Source: Aquificaceae bacterium
GTDB lineage: Bacteria; Aquificota; Aquificia; Aquificales; Aquificaceae
Direction of reading: 5' to 3'
Length of the DNA: 64,000 nucleotides
NCBI GenBank assembly: GCA_027079305.1
Contig: JALWVU010000075.1
Span: 1 to 64,000, forward strand
Of this stretch, positions 36,427 through 47,393 are shown in pieces. Both the position numbers and the translations under genes were made by a program. The first letter of the stretch is position 1, and each line of letters begins with the position of its first letter. Under the pieces are notes generated by a model. The model ran no database searches. It had not been told where the DNA came from and saw only the letters and a list, made by a program, of their open reading frames with translations.

Positions 36427-37352
36427 GTCTTTCTCCAGTTATCAAATTTCCTTTTAAGCATATTCTCTAACTTTATTATTTCGGGTTCAAAAAATTCCGA
36501 TAGTATCTTTTTGGTATTACAATCGAGTTCAATCTTTTTCTTTTTGAAGGAAAAACTTTTCAAAAATTTTAGCAATCCTAAATTTGTTAATCTAAGCCTC
36601 TTACGTATATTAAAGGTTTTGTACGACAATTTTAATGCATTTGTATATATTTTATATACATATTGATTTTTAAGCACTTTTCTTTCGTTGTATACAGGGA
36701 ACTCTGTCCTGCCATCGTCATTTAATTCTAAAAATTTCATAATTCTAAGCCATTCTTTTCGTGGATTTTCTTTTAAATCGTCTAATACAAGCACCAAGAC
36801 TCTTTCTGGTGGGACTATTTTAAATAAATTTTCCAATTGAGTTCCCAGCGAGCAAACGTGAAGATATGCTCCTATCTTAGGGTCATACATTTCAGAATTC
36901 CAATAAATGGATTCACCCTTTATTCTTAAGTCTGAAAATTTAAATGCCTCTAAGAAATCATGAATGCATAGTTCACCTCCATCTTTTATAAGTTGTAACC
37001 ACAAGGAAAAAGCCATATCAACCGGATTTCTTATGCCTACTATATATCTAGGAGATTCAATATTACTTTCTATATTTTTAATTGCAGTTTTGGAAAAAAG
37101 ATACCATACAGAAGCTTCGCCTGCATATTTTATAGAATTGTTCATACTGTTAAATAGATTAAAATATTCTTCTTCCTTAAGTTTGAGAGGCGATTTTAGG
37201 TCTGAAGCCCAATAATGTGGCTCCACTTTGCCGTCCTTCTCATTTCCTATATAAAAGTAAATTTGTGGGTGCTCAGCCAACCAATGTGCTAAGGAAGTTG
37301 TTCCACACTTAGGAGCTCCTATTATGAATAGATTAGGGAACTTTCTTTTCAT
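36420..37352 (-). CDS. PAPS-dependent sulfotransferase
   Basis: A 310-aa carbohydrate-type sulfotransferase. The 5'-phosphosulfate loop is FIIGAPKCGTTSLAHWL near residues 9-25 and the 3'-phosphate loop is YIVGIRNPVDMAFSLW near 103-118, both binding PAPS. The family moves sulfate from PAPS to sugar hydroxyls or amines. It lies between the flippase and methyltransferase genes, in the same operon as the PAPS-making sat-cysC fusion, which supports sulfation of the lipid-linked glycan. There is no signal peptide, so it would act before export. Confidence 0.88.
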   Translation of the reverse strand: MKRKFPNLFIIGAPKCGTTSLAHWLAEHPQIYFYIGNEKDGKVEPHYWASDLKSPLKLKEEEYFNLFNSMNNSIKYAGEASVWYLFSKTAIKNIESNIESPRYIVGIRNPVDMAFSLWLQLIKDGGELCIHDFLEAFKFSDLRIKGESIYWNSEMYDPKIGAYLHVCSLGTQLENLFKIVPPERVLVLVLDDLKENPRKEWLRIMKFLELNDDGRTEFPVYNERKVLKNQYVYKIYTNALKLSYKTFNIRKRLRLTNLGLLKFLKSFSFKKKKIELDCNTKKILSEFFEPEIIKLENMLKRKFDNWRKTC

Positions 37353-37356
37353 AGCA

Positions 37357-40403
<3,047 letters not shown>

Positions 40404-41243
40404 TTAACCTACCAGATCTTCAAATTCCCTTCTAAATACCAGAAAGTGTGGATTCACAAGACTCTGCTTATTGTAAGTGAGATCTTTACCTTCGAGTGTC
40501 CTTATTACGCAACCACTTTCCGTGGCTATCACATGTGCAGCCGCGGTATCCCACTCCATAGTTGGGCCAAGCCTCGGATATATGTCTGCCTTCCCTTCCG
40601 AAACGAGACAGAACTTAAGAGAGCTTCCGATAGAAGTTGTTTCAATGTCCACTCCTTTTTCTTCCAAACCTTGCAGAAATTTTTCTGTCTCCGCGTTGAG
40701 GTGAGATCTGGAAACCACCACGCGGACAACGTTATTAGGTGCCCGTTTTTCCAAAGGAAGCTTTTGAGCCTTTCTTAAGCCATGCTCAGCGAAATCACCG
40801 TTACTAAGATCCACCCTGAAAGCTCCCTTTCCTCTTTCGGCAAAATATATAAGACCAAGGGCTGGGGCATGAACCACACCCAAGACCGGAACATTTCCTT
40901 CTATAAGTGCTATGTTCACAGTAAACTCACCATTCCTTTTTATAAACTCCTTTGTCCCATCGAGGGGATCCACAAGCCAAAACTTTTTCCATTTCCTCCT
41001 TTCCTCATAACTGATGTCCTTACCCTCCTCGGAAAGCACCGGTGTATTAGGGGCTAACTCTTTCAATCTTTCAACTATAATCTTATGAGATTTTCTATCC
41101 GCCTCTGTAAGAGGAGTTTTGTCTTCTTTGTAGTCTACTGAAAAGGTTGTCTTATATATGTTCATTATTTCTGTGCTTGCCTCTAAAGCAATTTTCATTA
41201 CATCGTATGCTGTCATCATTTGTTTTTGGAAAATCTGTTCCAC
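40404..41243 (-). CDS. cysQ: 3'(2'),5'-bisphosphate nucleotidase CysQ
   Basis: A ~279-aa Mg-dependent phosphatase of the inositol-monophosphatase superfamily. DKTPLTEADRKSH, LSEEGKD, WLVDPLDGTKEFIKRNGEFT and TMEWDTAAAHVIATESG are the metal-site motifs. It removes the PAP left by sulfotransferases, which would otherwise inhibit them. The start is either GTG (MEQIF) or one of the two ATGs eight or nine codons later. It is the first gene of the 18-gene operon. Confidence 0.92.
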   Translation of the reverse strand: MEQIFQKQMMTAYDVMKIALEASTEIMNIYKTTFSVDYKEDKTPLTEADRKSHKIIVERLKELAPNTPVLSEEGKDISYEERRKWKKFWLVDPLDGTKEFIKRNGEFTVNIALIEGNVPVLGVVHAPALGLIYFAERGKGAFRVDLSNGDFAEHGLRKAQKLPLEKRAPNNVVRVVVSRSHLNAETEKFLQGLEEKGVDIETTSIGSSLKFCLVSEGKADIYPRLGPTMEWDTAAAHVIATESGCVIRTLEGKDLTYNKQSLVNPHFLVFRREFEDLVG

Positions 41244-41280
41244 CTTAGAATTTACACACTAAACCGCTTTCCTTAGGAAG

Positions 41281-41310
41281 ATTATAAACTTAAGGAGATT
41301 CTTGCAGCAA
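41281..41310 (-). promoter_or_regulatory. Promoter of the sulfation/polysaccharide operon
   Basis: On the minus strand TTGCTG, an 18-bp spacer and TATAAT. The distance to the cysQ start is about 37 nt, so this operon has a normal leader. Confidence 0.5.
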
Positions 41311-41352
41311 GGGAATTTTCACATCCCAAGGTTGACAATAACATACTCACAT

Positions 41353-42573
41353 CTAAAGGGCTCTAAAGAGCAACCACAGGTTTATAAGAGCAATAGGTAT
41401 GAGCTTTGAATATCCTTTCAACAGGTAGAGCGATACTCCGCCAGCAAACGTGAGGAGGACTGCCTCGTAGAATCCCACCTGAGGATAGAGCTTAAAGGAA
41501 AAGTGTGAGGCGAGCCCAACAGCGCTTTCGAACACAGTTCCGACCAGGTTAAACATGTCTATGAATGGAGGAAAGCTCATTAGGGTTAGTAAAGATAGAA
41601 CACCGAATAGGGAGTAGAGTAGGACCACAGGTGAGAGAAGAGGTGTAAATATAACGGACAGAGGGGATATCCCTGAAAAGGTGCTTATTAGAGGGGCTAC
41701 ACCTGTAAAGGCGGAGGCGGAAGCCACAAGGGTTTTAACCTTTGTATTGGCCTCAAGGTTTTTAATGGCAAGTATTATATATGCTGTCGCAACGAAAGAG
41801 AGCCAGAAGGAGTAGGAAAATACGTAGTGAGGATACGCCAGTAGAATGGCCGTGCCAGAGAAGAATAGAATGGCCAATGTGTTTGGTCTGCGGAAGGTTA
41901 GCAAGGAAAGAAGGATGAGAGACAGCATTATGGAAGCTCTGAGAACGGGAGGCTCATGTGGGACAATGAAGACTGTATAGAAAACTATACCTATAAGGGC
42001 AAGCTTCATTCCCTGAAATCTTGGTAGCATCTTTGATAACACAAGAGCGACGGTTCCTACGTGCAGGCCACTGACGACGAGGAGATGGACCAGGCCTGTA
42101 TTCAAAAAGTTTCTCTGGACATCTGAGGGCAGGAGTTCCCTCGGCTGGCCAAAGAGGAAAGCTAAACCGAGATGTGTTATATATTTATCTCCAGAAATTC
42201 TTACATATCTGTCCATAAGAACATCCCTGAGAGTTCTTTCAGGAGTAAGTATGTCTATATCGTTTCCCTTTGCGTATAGAAAGATCCTGTTATTTATCAC
42301 AGACACATCTCCTATAAGAGCTATTTCCTTAGCTTCCACAGGCAGGTATCCGTAGACCTTAAGAGTAGCTTTCCTGTCCTCTATTTCTTCTATCTCGCTC
42401 TCCTCTATCTTTATTCTGGTAAGGGTGTATCCGGGTTCCCTTAAGATGTCTCCCACTATAGTTCCTTTCACGTAGATCTCCCGTTCTTTGAAGCTGGGCA
42501 GGTTTGAGCGATAGTAGGAAAGTGCAAGGGCAAGCAGAAAGAGTAGCAAATGTATGAGCTCACCTCTATTCAC
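41353..42573 (-). CDS. comEC: ComEC/Rec2 DNA-uptake channel, short form
   Basis: A 406-aa membrane protein. A DUF4131-like soluble segment (about residues 25-140) precedes the Competence domain with GLAFLFGQ, FLNTGLVHLLVVSGLHVGTV and eight or so helices. The C-terminal metallo-beta-lactamase-like nuclease domain of long ComEC proteins is absent. The channel would carry single-stranded DNA across the inner membrane. The GTG start overlaps the HEPN gene stop by 8 nt, which ties it to the toxin-antitoxin-like genes. Confidence 0.88.
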   Translation of the reverse strand: MNRGELIHLLLFLLALALSYYRSNLPSFKEREIYVKGTIVGDILREPGYTLTRIKIEESEIEEIEDRKATLKVYGYLPVEAKEIALIGDVSVINNRIFLYAKGNDIDILTPERTLRDVLMDRYVRISGDKYITHLGLAFLFGQPRELLPSDVQRNFLNTGLVHLLVVSGLHVGTVALVLSKMLPRFQGMKLALIGIVFYTVFIVPHEPPVLRASIMLSLILLSLLTFRRPNTLAILFFSGTAILLAYPHYVFSYSFWLSFVATAYIILAIKNLEANTKVKTLVASASAFTGVAPLISTFSGISPLSVIFTPLLSPVVLLYSLFGVLSLLTLMSFPPFIDMFNLVGTVFESAVGLASHFSFKLYPQVGFYEAVLLTFAGGVSLYLLKGYSKLIPIALINLWLLFRAL

Positions 42574-42982
42574 TTACGGACAGACTAATGCCGTCGTAAA
42601 CCTTCTTGAAAGCCTCGAGGACGTCCCCACGCGTTATTCTCTTATAAAGATCCTTCGCCCTTTCAAAGTCGTAAACGTGGACAAGCTCACTTCTTATCTT
42701 TATGAGTTCAGCGAGTATGCTCTCATAACTTTCCGGCACAACACCTTCCTTGATTAAAGCTTCAAAGCAGGACCTTGGAGAGAAGCAATCCACTCCCCCC
42801 TCTCCGAGAAAGTCCTTTGCGCTTTTCCACATAGCCTCGAAAGTGTATTCGAACCTTTTGGTAGTTATCTCCATAAGAAACTCCTCGGAGAACATCTCAG
42901 GAAGTGCCCTGGAAGTCAGGACTTCCTCAAACTTTCCAAGTGCTCTCTTAAATCTTTCAAGAGATCTGGAGAACTTTTCCAA
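42566..42982 (-). CDS. HEPN-domain protein (HepT/HI0074 family), pair 1
   Basis: A 138-aa all-helical protein of the nucleotidyltransferase-substrate-binding HI0074 group. The RNase motif RX4HXY is intact as RSELVHVY, and FEYTFEAMWKSAKDFL is the helix-1/2 signature. HepT-type toxins cleave RNA and are silenced when MntA-type enzymes AMPylate the motif Tyr (established for other HepT/MntA pairs). The start is a TTG with a perfect GAGGAGG Shine-Dalgarno lying inside the partner gene, giving a 67-nt overlap. Confidence 0.85.
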   Translation of the reverse strand: MEKFSRSLERFKRALGKFEEVLTSRALPEMFSEEFLMEITTKRFEYTFEAMWKSAKDFLGEGGVDCFSPRSCFEALIKEGVVPESYESILAELIKIRSELVHVYDFERAKDLYKRITRGDVLEAFKKVYDGISLSVSE

Positions 42983-43278
42983 ACCCTGCCCTCCTCGAGC
43001 ACGTTTGCAAGGAACTCCGGATCTTTTACCTCTCCCAGATCGACTATATCCACCCTCCTGAGAATCGGGAGCTCTTCCACTCTGTCCATAATACGCAGGT
43101 AAAGTTTAGGATCCAAACCATCCCTGCAGTATACACCCACATCTATGTCCGATGTCCTTCTCAGGTCTTTCCTCACCACAGATCCGAAGAATACTATGAG
43201 GCAATCCCTTCCTCCAAGGACATCCTCTATAGCGGAGCCTACCATACTGATATATTCCTCCGGAGTGTAGGCTTTCAA
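42916..43278 (-). CDS. MNT-type nucleotidyltransferase (MntA-like antitoxin), pair 1
   Basis: A 120-aa minimal nucleotidyltransferase. The GSX10DXD active site is intact: GS then ten residues then DID within FFGSVVRKDLRRTSDIDVGV. A third Asp is in RVDIVDL. Such enzymes AMPylate and neutralise HEPN toxins. The TTG start overlaps the stop of the upstream HEPN gene as TTGA, with GGAG 7 nt before it. Confidence 0.85.
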   Translation of the reverse strand: MKAYTPEEYISMVGSAIEDVLGGRDCLIVFFGSVVRKDLRRTSDIDVGVYCRDGLDPKLYLRIMDRVEELPILRRVDIVDLGEVKDPEFLANVLEEGRVWKSSPDLLKDLREHLESLRKS

Positions 43279-43682
43279 ATTCCACTCCTGATAGCTTTTA
43301 TAACTTCAGAGAATGCGTGTATATGTTCTCCCACCCTGCTAAATATCTCTTCCGCAATCTCCTCTCTGTAAGTGTGAACTGTGAGATTTTTATCCTCGAG
43401 GGTGCGGAACAACCTGCGCGTAAGATCCTCAGATATATAGCCTGTGGAGAAAAGATCCCTTATACAACCTCTTGGAGATCTGCAGATAATACCCTCCCTT
43501 TCCAGAAATGCCTTTATAGCTTTCCACATAACTTCAAAGGTAAACTCAAAACGTTGGATGGTAGAGTCTCTGTAAAAGTTGTAATCCTCCGCTTCCTTCA
43601 GCTCTTCGGTTCTCTGAAAAGCTTCTTCCGGTCTCATGAGAGCCTTTCCAAAATCATCTAAGTATTTCTTGTATCTATCCAA
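43275..43682 (-). CDS. HEPN-domain protein (HepT/HI0074 family), pair 2, altered active site
   Basis: A 135-aa HEPN protein with FEFTFEVMWKAIKAFL, the same helix signature as its two paralogues. The RX4HXY motif reads KNLTVHTY, so the catalytic Arg is Lys. Its partner nucleotidyltransferase gene just upstream carries a frameshift. The start is a TTG preceded by GGGAAGG. It is probably an inactive or weakened toxin that can be tolerated without its antitoxin. Confidence 0.8.
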   Translation of the reverse strand: MDRYKKYLDDFGKALMRPEEAFQRTEELKEAEDYNFYRDSTIQRFEFTFEVMWKAIKAFLEREGIICRSPRGCIRDLFSTGYISEDLTRRLFRTLEDKNLTVHTYREEIAEEIFSRVGEHIHAFSEVIKAIRSGI

Positions 43683-43965
43683 ATCCTTCCCTCTCTGAGG
43701 ATCTCCCTCCTGAGATCTTCGGGAACCTTCGATAGCTCTACCACGTCTACCTTTTGGGGGAGGTCTGACTCTTCGAATGTCCCCTTAAGCTCCACCAAAA
43801 GGTCGTATAGATCTTCTTCCGAGTCCACCGCTATATCCACATCGGAATGAGGATGGAAATCCTCTCTCGCCCTTGAACCGAAGAGGATAACTCGGACTCT
43901 GATATTTCTTCTTTGAGGAAGGTTTCCAAGAATTTCTCCAGGTCATCCACAGTGTTTATACTCAA
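43658..43965 (-). pseudogene. MNT-type nucleotidyltransferase, pair 2, frameshifted
   Basis: A natural start is the TTG overlapping the comM stop as TTGA; it gives MSINTVDDLEKFLETFLKEE. Near 43900-43908 the reading must change frame to continue as IRVRVILFGSRARED and then HPHSDVDIAVD, which holds an intact GSX10DXD motif (GS, ten residues, DVD). One extra A in the GAAGAAATATC stretch would restore a single 103-codon gene. It is either a pseudogene, a sequencing error or a recoded gene. The last 25 nt overlap the HEPN gene of pair 2. Confidence 0.7.
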
Positions 43966-45491
43966 TTAATCTCTTCCTCCACTCTGAACTGGAGTGCCTG
44001 GGCCATATGGCTCGCTTCGATAGTATCGCTCTCCTCCAGATCCGCTACGGTCCTGGCAACCTTTAGTGTTCGGAAGTATCCTCTGCCAGAGAGCCTGAAG
44101 TGCTCTACCGCACTTTTAAGAAGCTTTTTTGCATCGGTGGATAGCATTCCCAGACAGAACTTTTCCACCTCCGAGTTGGTCATCCTACCGTTGAAGTCGG
44201 TATCAGAGTCCTTGAACCTTTCTTTCTGGATCTCGTAAGCCTTAAGAACCCTCTCTCTGATCTTTGAAGAAGTCTCTCCCTTTGCGTGCTCCACAAGGTT
44301 GTCCTCTCTAACGGGGTCTATCCACACCTTCAGGTCTATCCTGTCCTTTATCGGCTGGGAGACTTTGGAGTTGTAGGACCTTATCTGGTTCTTGGTGCAG
44401 GTGCATTCCTTGAACGGGTTTCCGAAGTTCCCGCAGGGACACGGATTCTGGGCGGTTATCAGGGTGAACCTGGCGGGGAATACGACCCTGCCCTGTGCTC
44501 TCGCTATGTTTACGTATCCGTCCTCCATGGGCTGACGGAGGACCTCTAAGGACCTTCTTGAGAACTCGGGAAGCTCGTCCAGGAAGAGAACTCCTTTGTG
44601 GGCTAAAGATATTTCCCCTGGCATCGGCACGGAGCCTCCCCCTATGAGGGCAACCTCCGAGGCTGTATGATGGGGAGATCTGAAGGGTCTTTCGGTCATC
44701 AATCCGTCCGTGAGGAGCCCAGCCACGCTGTATATCCTGCTCACCTCAAGCATCTCATCAAACTCGAGGGGCGGAAGGATCGTAACTATCCTCTTGGCAA
44801 GCATGGACTTACCGGATCCTGGAGCACCGATCATGGAGAGGTTGTGAGCGCCCGCCGCGGAAATCTCCAAAGCCCTTTTGGCAAGATCCTGACCCAGAAC
44901 CTCCCCCATGTCTATATCCAGTTCCCTGTTACTTTTGAGTATGCTATCGTAGTCCACATCTACGGGACTCACCTTTAAACTTCCATTTAGGAACTCTACC
45001 ACCTCGGTGAGATCCCCAAAGCCGTAAATCCGCGACCCCTTGACAACTGCGCCTTCCACAGCGTTCTCGAGGGGGAGAACAAAATTTGTAAATCCCTTTT
45101 CCTTCAGGGAAATCACTATGGGGAGCACTCCAGAGACTTTGTTCAGCTTTCCGTCGAGAGAAACCTCTCCCAAGAAAACGAACTCGCTCACCCTCTCGAA
45201 GTTTATCTGACCGCTGAGCGCGAGTATACCTATGGTTATAGGAAGATCGTAGATAGTTCCCTGTTTTCTTACATTAGAAGGGGAAAGGTTAACCGTTATC
45301 CTTTTTTGAGGGAAGCTGAAACCGAGGTTCTTCACAGCGCTCCTGACCCTCTCCTTGGACTCCTTTATGGCGGAGTCAGGGAGGCCTACGATGGTAAAGG
45401 AAGGTATGCCCGGAGAGATGTCTACTTCTACATCTACCTCGTATCCCTCTACTCCCCAGACGCCTCCACTCTTTACCTTTACGAAGCTCAT
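43962..45491 (-). CDS. comM: ComM/YifB-type Mg-chelatase-like AAA+ ATPase
   Basis: A 509-aa protein with an N-terminal Lon-protease-like S5 fold (SFTIVGLPDSAIKESKERV), an AAA+ core with Walker A GAPGSGKSMLAKRI, Walker B VLFLDELPEFSRRSLEVLR, the CPCGN/CTC cysteine loop, and a C-terminal Mg-chelatase domain (LSGRGYFRTLKVARTVADLE). ComM is a branch-migration helicase that helps integrate incoming DNA during transformation. It is coupled by a 4-nt ATGA to the HEPN gene upstream and by TTGA to the nucleotidyltransferase gene downstream. Confidence 0.92.
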   Translation of the reverse strand: MSFVKVKSGGVWGVEGYEVDVEVDISPGIPSFTIVGLPDSAIKESKERVRSAVKNLGFSFPQKRITVNLSPSNVRKQGTIYDLPITIGILALSGQINFERVSEFVFLGEVSLDGKLNKVSGVLPIVISLKEKGFTNFVLPLENAVEGAVVKGSRIYGFGDLTEVVEFLNGSLKVSPVDVDYDSILKSNRELDIDMGEVLGQDLAKRALEISAAGAHNLSMIGAPGSGKSMLAKRIVTILPPLEFDEMLEVSRIYSVAGLLTDGLMTERPFRSPHHTASEVALIGGGSVPMPGEISLAHKGVLFLDELPEFSRRSLEVLRQPMEDGYVNIARAQGRVVFPARFTLITAQNPCPCGNFGNPFKECTCTKNQIRSYNSKVSQPIKDRIDLKVWIDPVREDNLVEHAKGETSSKIRERVLKAYEIQKERFKDSDTDFNGRMTNSEVEKFCLGMLSTDAKKLLKSAVEHFRLSGRGYFRTLKVARTVADLEESDTIEASHMAQALQFRVEEEIN

Positions 45492-45904
45492 CCTTTGCAG
45501 GACTCTCTGATCCTCCCGATTATAGCCTCGAAAGTGGGAATTACTTTGTCCTTGACGAACACAAAAACCTCTTCCGCAAGGGAGAAATCGTATATGTGAA
45601 CCACTCTGTTTCTCATCCTTACTATTCTGGGAATCTCTTCGGAATACCTTTCATCTATTAGCCCTACCGCATAGAGGGATTTAAAGCAGTCCATAGGAGA
45701 GTTGCACTCTATTCCCTTCTCCTCTAAAAGAAAGAGCCGTATGGTTTTCCAGAGGGATTCGTATGTGTATTCGAACCTCTTGGCGGACACTTCATATAGA
45801 ATTTCCTTGGGAAGAGTTCCCTCCAAATTTTCCAATTCCTTCAACTTCTGGAAGGCTCTCTCAACTTGATCCAGTTTCTTAAGTATTCTCTCCCCACATG
45901 CCAT
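45488..45904 (-). CDS. HEPN-domain protein (HepT/HI0074 family), pair 3
   Basis: A 138-aa HEPN protein with FEYTYESLWKTIRLFLLEE and an intact RX4HXY motif, RNRVVHIY. It overlaps its partner nucleotidyltransferase gene by 64 nt and the comM start by 4 nt (ATGA). Overlap with the antitoxin gene ensures that both are made together; overlap with comM makes the competence gene part of the same translational chain. Confidence 0.85.
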   Translation of the reverse strand: MACGERILKKLDQVERAFQKLKELENLEGTLPKEILYEVSAKRFEYTYESLWKTIRLFLLEEKGIECNSPMDCFKSLYAVGLIDERYSEEIPRIVRMRNRVVHIYDFSLAEEVFVFVKDKVIPTFEAIIGRIRESCKG

Positions 45905-46191
45905 ATTACGGCTTCCTTTAGAGCGAATAGTAGGAAGTCTTCGTCAAGCTCTTTCAACTCTACCAGGTCTATTTTCCTGAGTGTATCTACCTCCTCATTC
46001 AGCTTTCTTTGAAGCTCTAGGAACACCTCATCACGAATAGGCTCTGTGCAGTCTATACCCAGATCTATATCGGATCTTGAAGTAGATTTACCTCTTGCTT
46101 CGGAACCAAAGAGGACGAGCATACATCTTTCGAGGTCAAGACTCTCCTCCACGACCTTCATTATCTGCTCTTTCAAATCCTCAGAGATCAT
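45841..46191 (-). CDS. MNT-type nucleotidyltransferase (MntA-like antitoxin), pair 3
   Basis: A 116-aa minimal nucleotidyltransferase with LVLFGSEARGKSTSRSDIDL: GS, ten residues, DID. The third acidic residue is in KIDLVEL. Its C-terminal 20 residues are encoded in the overlap with the HEPN gene. The ATG overlaps the stop of the small secreted protein gene as ATGA. Confidence 0.85.
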   Translation of the reverse strand: MISEDLKEQIMKVVEESLDLERCMLVLFGSEARGKSTSRSDIDLGIDCTEPIRDEVFLELQRKLNEEVDTLRKIDLVELKELDEDFLLFALKEAVIWHVGREYLRNWIKLREPSRS

Positions 46192-46445
46192 CTTCTATTC
46201 CTGTAGAACTTTACGATCTCTCCGTTCCTTGCATCCAGTATCATGTATCCCTCAGTTCCCTTAACCTTCCAGAAACACTCCCCTGTCCTTCTGGACTGGC
46301 TTATCCAAGCTTTGTAGGGAGTTCCAACTTGGGACCGTGCTATCTCTATAGCCCTTTCTATCCCTATGGCTCCCCTGATACAGTCATAATAGCCACCTGC
46401 CGATGTTATTCCTGAGATTGCCAGAAGAAGAATAAAACTTCTCAT
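46188..46445 (-). CDS. Small secreted PepSY-like protein
   Basis: An 85-aa protein with a signal peptide (about residues 1-16, ending near ITSAGG) and a PepSY-like half domain: AIEIARSQVGTPYKAW, then GYMILDARNGEIVKFY. Two Cys (near residues 22 and 57) could form a disulfide. PepSY domains often regulate proteases or bind ligands in the envelope. It leads the HEPN/MNT-comM-comEC operon with a strong AAGGAGGTG Shine-Dalgarno. Its link to DNA uptake is unknown. Confidence 0.65.
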   Translation of the reverse strand: MRSFILLLAISGITSAGGYYDCIRGAIGIERAIEIARSQVGTPYKAWISQSRRTGECFWKVKGTEGYMILDARNGEIVKFYRNRR

Positions 46446-46487
46446 CCCTCACCTCCTTTATGTAGACTACCGCTAACGCTTCAAGAT

Positions 46488-46493
46488 ATTTTA
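46488..46493 (-). promoter_or_regulatory. Possible -10 box of the HEPN/MNT-competence operon
   Basis: TAAAAT on the minus strand about 42 nt before the start of the small secreted protein gene; no convincing -35 box. Confidence 0.3.
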
Positions 46494-46551
46494 ATTCACG
46501 TAAGGTGTTCAGGCAAGGGAATTTCCAAGAAGTCTGTTTATATAACCATAC

Positions 46552-47379
46552 TCAGGTTTTGGATACTTCTTGCTCGTGCCTTTTCCTCGCCTCTTCGAGC
46601 CACTCTGCAAAGAGAGCCAAGAAAATTCCCAGGAAAATTGAAGATACACCTGCTACTGCCAAGATTAACGCCTTCTTTGGCTTAGAAGGATTCCTCGGCA
46701 CAGGAGGCTCATACAGAACTTCAAAAGGTTTTAGCTCCCTTATCAGATATTCCGTATACAACACTTCCTTCTCAAGATCCGCAATAATTTTATCCATCTC
46801 AACGAGCTTTGCGTAGTCCGAACCGCGTTTTTCCAGAATGGATCTGTATCTGCGGGCGTCCCTTAAGGTTTCCTTAAGCTTGCCGAGTCTTTCCTCAAGA
46901 GAGGATCTGAGGAACTCTACTTTGCTTGTTATGGTTTCGTCCGAGTTCAGGATCTCAAGAAGTTCCCTGTAAGCCTCTGGTATGGTCTCACTCTTATAAG
47001 CTTCTATTGTGATTTTTACTGGTGAAAAAAGTTCTCCAGATCCGCGTTTTATGATAGGGCTAGCGTCAACTGATTTTAAACCATCTACCTTTAAATTTGA
47101 AGCTTTCGCGTTTATCAACCGGGCAAACTCCTCCGGTAGAAAAATAAGCTGGACTCCCTTACTGGTAGCATTACCTAAGAGGATAGTAGGATCTTTTCCT
47201 ATCTTTATAATAAAAGAGCTTGTGTAAATTGGCTTGGCAGTGAACACGTATATAAGGGAAGCAATCATAAACAGCAGAAAGGTCCCAACTACTATCTTCC
47301 ACCTTTTCTTAAGCTTCAACCACAGCTCGTAGAGGTCTATCTCGTCTTCATAAAAGGGCTCCCTTTGCCTTTCGTCCAT
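46552..47379 (-). CDS. wzz: Wzz-type polysaccharide chain-length regulator
   Basis: A 275-aa inner-membrane protein with two membrane helices (about residues 30-48 and 232-252) around a periplasmic coiled-coil region, and the Pro-rich VPRNPSKPKK motif just before the second helix. EIDLYELWLKLKKRWK starts the cytoplasmic side. It sets the modal length for Wzy polymerases and probably serves the cluster at 21.8-41.2 kb, although separated by the competence operon. I prefer the ATG at 47379, with TAAAAT 8 nt upstream; a GTG six codons earlier exists. Confidence 0.85.
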   Translation of the reverse strand: MDERQREPFYEDEIDLYELWLKLKKRWKIVVGTFLLFMIASLIYVFTAKPIYTSSFIIKIGKDPTILLGNATSKGVQLIFLPEEFARLINAKASNLKVDGLKSVDASPIIKRGSGELFSPVKITIEAYKSETIPEAYRELLEILNSDETITSKVEFLRSSLEERLGKLKETLRDARRYRSILEKRGSDYAKLVEMDKIIADLEKEVLYTEYLIRELKPFEVLYEPPVPRNPSKPKKALILAVAGVSSIFLGIFLALFAEWLEEARKRHEQEVSKT

Positions 47380-47387
47380 GGGAGTGT

Positions 47388-47393
47388 ATTTTA
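47388..47393 (-). promoter_or_regulatory. -10 box of wzz (leaderless pattern)
   Basis: Minus-strand TAAAAT, then ACACTCCC, then the wzz ATG; the box overlaps the stop codon of the radical SAM gene. Confidence 0.45.

Noticed and set aside
43658-43840. Separate 60-aa protein starting MDIAVD
   Set aside because: It is the C-terminal half of the frameshifted nucleotidyltransferase; the start would fall inside the GSX10DXD active site.
46446-46551. Rho-independent terminator between wzz and the competence operon
   Set aside because: No GC-rich hairpin followed by a T run could be made out; convergent or tandem gene ends here mostly overlap or lack hairpins.
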